From the NCBI GenBank assembly GCA_019095985.1, contig CM032663.1, positions 34,180,284-34,244,283 on the forward strand: DNA of 64,000 bases, in the 5' to 3' direction. The DNA is from Streblospio benedicti. Its lineage: Eukaryota; Annelida; Polychaeta; Spionida; Spionidae. This document shows, one piece after another, positions 58,463 to 64,000 of the stretch (its first letter is position 1; every line of letters begins with the position of its first letter). The notes below the pieces were generated by a model. It was not told where the DNA came from. It ran no database searches and saw only the letters and a program-made list of their open reading frames with translations. Both the position numbers and the translations under genes were made by a program.

Positions 58463-60163
58463 CTAAGGTGTTTTAGTGGTTGACTTTTTCAGAATGTCTT
58501 TCCTTAGTATTTTCCCGGAAGGTGACTTGGGAATAGATTCGACAAAGAAAACTCCACCCCTCAGTTTTTTATAAGGCGCCATGTTTTCTGGAAAAACACA
58601 CACACAAATTTAATTAAGTTCCTCATACTTTATAATGACAAAATGTCATTTACACGTACAAATATAATATCTACTCATTTGTTCATCTTATATGCAATTG
58701 TAAAACTACTGATTTCCCAAACTTGCTTACCTATCGATCAATATAAAAGCAAAAATATACATAAACAAGATGACATCTATCTAAATAGATAAATATATAA
58801 TATTATTAAAATATGTCTAACATAAATGATATTGTGTCATTCAGTACAATATGGAACAAGCCAAAAAACTATGCGTGAGAGTTATGATGGGACTTTTTGA
58901 ATTGTGGTAACTTATTAACAAATAAATGAATTGAATTAACATATCATGCAGCACAAGGAAAACATCATAAGATAGTGTGCTACTCATGACTTTTTTTCAA
59001 AACACAACTTCAAACAATACATGTATACATAGATAATGTGGACCAATGCGCGTACAATGACAAATTATTTAATTCAAAAACAAATTAGTGATTCAGAAAA
59101 TAATCTTAGACACAGGTTTTGCTTTTTAGTATAGTGTAAATGATTACATAATGTTCAAGAACACAAAAAATTAGAAACAGGTTTTCCTTCCCCACCATGA
59201 ATAGTCTTTCAAAAGACCTTATATTTAATAGTTTTTAGTTCTATTATAACATAAACCACTCGTGTCAACGAGCAAGTACAATTGTGACGGCCTCTAGCTC
59301 TAATAGATATATCAGATCATTTAAATACCTTGAGATAGGCTACACCATGAATTACCCTTGTTTTTGTCCACCATGCGCTTTATGCACACAATATTGGGGT
59401 TAACACAATGCAAACTGAAATTCTGAATCCCATCACATTCCTTAAAAGCCATCAAATTAGTGTGTTAAAGCTAATTCCCATTAAAGCTACTTTGATGTGG
59501 TTTCCTACTAATCTAAATACGATATCTACATTTCAACATTACAACGCAATTGTGTTACAATTAAATATCCGGTAATAGAAAATCCCCTTATAATGAATAA
59601 TAGTTAGCCAAATGAAAGATTTAAATTATTACTCTACCTGCCACATAATTGACAATCTCTGTTTCCTTGAGTCCCCCACAACCTGGCTTGAGGACCACCC
59701 AGGCCATAGGCAACTGTCCCGCCACCTCGTCTGGCACCCCCACCACCCCCACGTCTGCCACAGCCGGATGAGTCAGAATGAAGGACTCCAACTCAGATGG
59801 AGCAACCTGCATGGTATCAAAGGTGAGGATAAATGCATGATTCTATTTTATTTCATAATATATATTACAAACAATTTATATATAATTCTCTGGCCAACAA
59901 ACAAGGCCAGTTAAAAATATTCATGATTTGCTTTGGAACGGATTCTACTCATTTAACAGATTTGTGTACCGTAAGGGTTTGATGTGTCATGCAGAAACTG
60001 TAACCAGATATTAGAACTGCATTCAACATGATTTTCAAATACATGAGATATCTTTTAAACAATGACTAATGGAGCGAACCTGAAGGCCATTATATTTGAT
60101 AAGTTCCTTCAGCCTGTCGACAATGTAGAAACATTCATTTTCATCATAGTAGCCAATGTCGCC
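58463..60163 (-). CDS. Acyl-CoA synthetase / 4-coumarate-CoA ligase-like, last three exons
   Basis: Exons: 60163-60080 (left open at the gap), 59806-59638, 58587-58463; borders are GT-AG and phases agree. They encode [20 protein letters not shown] and LIKYNGLQ (the A8 hinge motif of the ANL superfamily), [20 protein letters not shown] and [13 protein letters not shown], then [20 protein letters not shown] and [11 protein letters not shown] (A10 motif with the catalytic Lys), ending STTKTP. Members adenylate a carboxylic acid with ATP and pass it to CoA (4CL, medium-chain ACS) or oxidise it (luciferases). The ending is not an SKL-type peroxisome signal. The AMP-binding half should lie upstream, but neither the gap flank nor 60.27-62.3 kb shows it, so it is hidden in the gap, misplaced or lost. 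Confidence 0.85.
58588..59637. other. Intron of the ligase gene with a dispersed repeat
   Basis: 59205-59345 (TAGTCTTTCAAAAGACCTTA...GATAGGCTA) is the second copy of the repeat at 27172-27345. The rest is AT-rich. Confidence 0.55.
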
Positions 60164-60164
60164 T

Positions 60165-60264
60165 NNNNNNNNNNNNNNNNNNNNNNNNNNNNNNNNNNNN
60201 NNNNNNNNNNNNNNNNNNNNNNNNNNNNNNNNNNNNNNNNNNNNNNNNNNNNNNNNNNNNNNNN
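60165..60264. other. Assembly gap (100 N)
   Basis: Exactly 100 N, interrupting the ligase gene and a mobile-element copy. Confidence 1.
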
Positions 60265-60742
60265 AACCGATTTTGTTTAAGCTTTATACAACTATGTGCT
60301 ATAAGGCGACACCAAAGTGATTGCATTTTGGGCACTTTGCCAATTAAAGTGTGCTTTCCACATGGTCATTTATAACATTTTACTAGAATTCAATGCAATC
60401 TAGCCAGCATGGAAAAATCAATACTACAACTCCGCAGCAATAGTCTAGGCAGATGCTGTTAGCTGCTGCAATATGCTTGATGAAACCAGCATTATATCAG
60501 CACACACAATATATGATGTATTGTATTAAAAGTGCGGCAACATATTAATGTCGACTCATGGGCAATAGATATTTACTCCAGCCATGCGTTGAAAGCGCCT
60601 GCAATCCAATGCCAAAAATATAGATGTAGGATGAATCACACATCATTAATGTTTTTTTCTGCAAAAATAAACATCTTTATTGCACATGGGTGAACGTAGT
60701 TCTAGCGATGCTTTGCACTTTGATCACGCTTGATCTAGTTGA
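60265..60742 (+). mobile_element. ATGT-microsatellite-bearing element, copy 3 (left part lost in the gap)
   Basis: Begins within TTTAAGCTTTATACAACTAT, continues TTTTGGGCACTTTGCCAATT and GTCGACTCATGGGCAATAGA to GCTTGATCTAGTTG, parallel to 32660-33245 with internal deletions. The missing left part should contain the (ATGT)n array, which may be why the assembly broke here. Confidence 0.65.
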
Positions 60743-62491
60743 CATAGTTCTGTATGTATGCATGTATACAGAAACGTATCAGCCATCCCCTTTTTGTTGA
60801 AACATTTACCATGCTAGAACTATCACCCGGGGCATTTACATTCCTCAATGTTGGAAAATAAACACTGGGAGGTCCATCACCTCGACTAGAGCCAGGTATG
60901 TAACAGCAATGTCCGAACACCAGATGGAGCACGCTTAACCTGCACAATAATGACTATGCATCATTATGAAATCAAAATTGTGAATTTGCAATTCTAATTA
61001 TCGGGCAGAGGACAAAATGTAAAACATAAAAGTTAATAGGCGAATGGTGCTGCGTGTGATGAGCCATCTTCCAACATGGATATCGCAGGTGGGCATCTGA
61101 GGTTATTTATAGCAGATAATTCCATATTGTACATATGTAAATAAATGGGAATAATACTCATATTCATATTGATAGGATATCTAATCACGTAGGGACAGTG
61201 TATTTTAAGTAATTTATCAAATTCGTGTTGGAAACGTTCATTACAATAATGTCAACAAATTTGAAATTGAAAAAATCGTAAAATTTGAAATTATTGATAA
61301 TGATAAATTTATATATTATGATGATCAAAGTCCATTAGTATACAAATAAAAATTAAACATAAAACTTAATGTAAGATGTCTTACTCTTATACTTTGAGCC
61401 CCACAAACTAGCAGTGGTGACTATGCATGATGGCGATCCTAGTCTACGAAAATGTGACGCAAGGTTTCATACTTGCATGGAATTTACTGAGGAAATTCTC
61501 CTACAAAGTAAATGAAATTGCACACAACTAATTCGTAACTTCGGATATATGGCTGCAAAAAGCTATCTCAGTGAATGCAACATACAATACAATAGAATAT
61601 AAAAAATACATAGTTGCAAACTCGACAAAGCTTGTGGGCCTTCTCAAACAAATGATGTTTCAGTTGAGATTTCAAATAAGGGGTGTGTATATATATGGAA
61701 CGAGGACGTCTGTTCCAATTGTAGGTGCCGCTATCTTAAAGGCTATGTCACCATAAGATGTACGTATTCTTAGATTTACAATTTCTTGAATGGGCCCTGT
61801 CCACGCATCTGCCAAATTAAATCAAGGGGGAGGCTTGTCATTGTAGTATTGAGAAGAAATGCTCAGCCAAGTTGTTTCTTTGCACCCTACTGCGCATATC
61901 AACGATCTTAAAGTGCACTTCATCTATATCGACCAAAGAAGTCTGCTTTCAGCTCTGTCCTTTTTGATACCCACAATAATGAATTGAACGTGAAAATAAT
62001 ATATATAAGGTGACCAGTCTGCAGTGAATCTAGCGAACCTTTATTTAGTGCTCAGGCTCGATACAAACCAGTGAAGAGTGTTCGTCGTCTACAATGCATA
62101 AATCCTCATTTGATTGATATAGCTTGCACGTAATCAAAATTTCTACCCTGCATTTCCCCCAATCTCCCCCACCCCCACACCCCATCGTCATGCACAGTAT
62201 ATCGTGTATAGCCGTGGTACAACGGTCCTAATATCCGCGGAAACTCGTCACAAAATCCAACCAATGTTTACACTGCTAAAAAGGCGATTCTTATAGGAGC
62301 ACTGAATATATGTGCAGTGTAAATGAAATTCCAGTAGACCGACTATGCATTTCCCAAAACATTGTATTAGGAAATCCACCTTCGTCCTATTGTAACTCCA
62401 TAGCCCTCCCTACCTCCCAGCAGACACGGGTGAGACCTCTGACGACTGCTGCCTCAACCACCACCGTGGCAGCGGCCCAGACGTCAGCCCG
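60743..62491. other. Nothing recognised; 5' flank of the SLC23-like gene
   Basis: AT-rich, without exons of the upstream ligase or a known repeat. The last 200 bases should contain the promoter of the plus-strand transporter gene; CCCCCAATCTCCCCCACCCC at 62156 is the only GC-rich stretch. Confidence 0.35.
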
Positions 62492-63924
62492 ATGATGATG
62501 GCGGCGGCGGTGGCGGCGAGACCACGGCGCCGAGGGGAGCACGGCCCTAGCTCCCGGCCGGGAAGCCCCGAGAAGGTCCCGGGCGGCCTGCTGTACGGCG
62601 TGGACGACGTGCCTGCGCCCGGCGTCATCATCGTGTACGCTCTGCAGGTTTGACGGTTTTTAACATAACAGGGCGGAGCAAATAACTTTGAAAAGTAGTT
62701 GATTTAATTGCAATTACTGTTAATATTTCTATGCAGGTTTGAACGTTGGCCGTGTTGTCTACATGACAGGGTGTGGTGAGGTACTTGGAATAGTAATCAA
62801 ATGAATGGTAATTACTGTTAATGTTTCAAGTACATTAATAATTGCAGTTTCGTGTGTCCAATGTGTCCATACATTGTATTGGCAAAGAAAGCTCGTGGAT
62901 AACCCGTGTATGGTGTTGTTGAGACTTCAGGTCTCAGCCTGTACAGGGCCTTCACCATGCATTTGAATGGACAAGTAGCTTTGGCTTAAGCTTCACATCT
63001 CCGCTAATAACCTACATACTGTGACATGTATATTATGGTTGAACAAGCAAATAGTGTGCCTTCAAAATGAAAACCTACACTATATATCTAAACGACTGAG
63101 CTTTGTGACAGTTTTAGACACAAATTGATAGGGACTAAATAGTGTCATTGTTCACGCCATCACAAGGTTTGTGTAATTGAGACTAATCACCTGGCGGCCG
63201 AATATGGCACTACTATCGTACCCCAATAGTTCTATTAGAAACCAGTACAAGGCCGGCAGTGACTTAGGAACGTATGACATACAGTAGAATTCCCAAATGC
63301 AGACCAAGTCCATAATAAGACCATTATATTTTTATTTCTATATTTGTCTACTGCTTGATAATCTAAAAAACTAAAATGTACATAAATATATTAATTTCAA
63401 TTTAATTTTCGAAGCAATAGCTTCTTGTTCACTAATTTGTGAACAGGAAGCTATTGCTTCGAAATTTAAATTAAAATTGATATATTTATGTACATTCTAG
63501 TTTTTGGATTCTTAAGCAGTAGACACATCTATACAAAGAAAATAATGATTCCATATACTGCATACCTAATTAACAGAACATAATAAGACCACTTTTCACG
63601 GTCCCAGACTTTCATAAAGCTACCAACATGAACCTCTAGATAAAGACCACCTCTCTATTGAGACCACCTAACACGGGTGGTCCTAATAGAGAAGTCCTAC
63701 AGTACCCTTCACTCCGTAAGCACTACTGTGTCCGTTCTCGCGGCGGCGGCGGCGGCGCAGCAAGCGGTGGCGTCGGTGGCGGCGGGCCCGCTCATGATGG
63801 CCTACTTGGTGCACAAGAGCATCACGTGCGGCCGGCCTGATGACGTCATGTACGCGCAGCTCATCGCGTCCACCATCTTCATGTGCGGTCTTACCACGCT
63901 CGTGCAGATACTGCTGGGCACGCG
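62492..63924 (+). CDS. SLC23-like nucleobase/ascorbate transporter, first two recognised exons
   Basis: Exon 1 (62492-62647) starts with three Met codons, has a basic GC-rich N-terminus and ends LLYGVDDVPAPGVIIVYALQ before a GT donor. It matches the LLYGIDDVPPWYLxIxLGLQ start of TM1 in SLC23/NCS2 permeases. Exon 2 (from about 63704 to 63924, donor CG|GTAAGG) encodes STTVSVLAAAAAAQQAV and AAGPLMMAYLVHKS, CGRPDD, AQLIASTIFMCGLTTLVQIL, matching TM1-TM2. Family members carry ascorbate or nucleobases with Na+ or H+ across the plasma membrane. The usual LQHYLT-type junction is not cleanly recovered: the end of a MITE lies exactly where the acceptor should be. The rest of the gene is beyond the right edge. 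Alanine-rich (GCG)n codes for part of TM1. Confidence 0.7.
62648..63277. other. First intron of the SLC23-like gene, left part
   Basis: GCAGGTTTGACG...TTAACATAACAGGG at 62645-62672 is echoed by GCAGGTTTGAACG...ACATGACAGGG at 62735-62771, together with following AATTACTGTTAAT blocks: a tandem duplication of about 90 bases that starts at the exon 1 donor. Confidence 0.5.
63278..63703. mobile_element. Pogo-like MITE with a nested palindrome, at the exon 2 border
   Basis: ACAGTAGAATTCCCAAATGC at the left and GTCCTAATAGAGAAGTCCTA + CAGTA at the right match the CAGTAGAACCTC family. Inside, 63342-63528 is a foldback (ATGTACATAAATATATTAAT, TTCGAAGCAATAGCTTCTTG and their mirrors) that splits the MITE, so it inserted later. 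Confidence 0.65.
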
Positions 63925-64000
63925 GTAAGGGCAGAGTTTGAATATATCCATGTGACTCTCCGTGTTTCCATGTCTGGGTCTATGTGTGTATGTATGCGTG

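Overview
The window is eukaryotic, repeat-rich and intron-rich. Its gene families (an F5/8-type-C lectin-like gene, an HtrL/YibB-type gene, an acyl-CoA/4CL-like ligase, an SLC23-like transporter) suggest a marine invertebrate or invertebrate deuterostome; a lancelet is plausible but unproven. Three 100-N gaps, a 0.9-kb stretch of base-calling-noise-like sequence and a 1-kb duplication across a gap show a draft assembly of a heterozygous genome.

Host genes, left to right. A minus-strand signal-anchor exon (1471-1589) resembles the N-terminus of a chondroitin polymerizing factor. A minus-strand fragment at 9398-9640 encodes the C-terminus of GTPBP3/MnmE with an in-frame stop. A complete seven-exon, 204-residue EF-hand gene runs on the minus strand from 31505 to 24399; all splice phases agree. 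A six-exon secreted F5/8-C (F-type-lectin-like) gene runs on the plus strand from 34830 to 37180. An HtrL/YibB-like exon lies at 42903-43690 (minus) and has a frame break. The last three exons of an acyl-CoA-synthetase/4CL-like gene lie at 58463-60163 (minus) and run into a gap. The first two recognisable exons of an SLC23-like permease lie at 62492-63924 (plus). These genes look unrelated; no operon-like logic joins them.

Most of the rest is mobile DNA: a 5'-truncated LINE at 20115-23590 split by another repeat, a CR1/Jockey-like LINE 3' end (55150-55900), a Penelope-like 3' fragment (41435-41622), a PIF/Harbinger transposase (12382-13197) and a Harbinger MITE (500-829), pogo-like MITEs, a piggyBac-like MITE (56366-56980), Helitron 3' ends, tRNA-derived SINEs, foldback palindromes, and a three-copy element with an internal ATGT microsatellite. 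I recognised no retrovirus, LTR element or Polinton.

The most unusual object is a 4.2-kb element at 47905-52104. It has about 425-bp terminal inverted repeats built from 162-bp-spaced near-palindromes mirrored at both ends. Between them is a broken gene for a large protein with PIN/FEN1-like acidic motifs and a C-terminal CXC (tesmin-type) cysteine cluster. I cannot place it in a named transposon superfamily.
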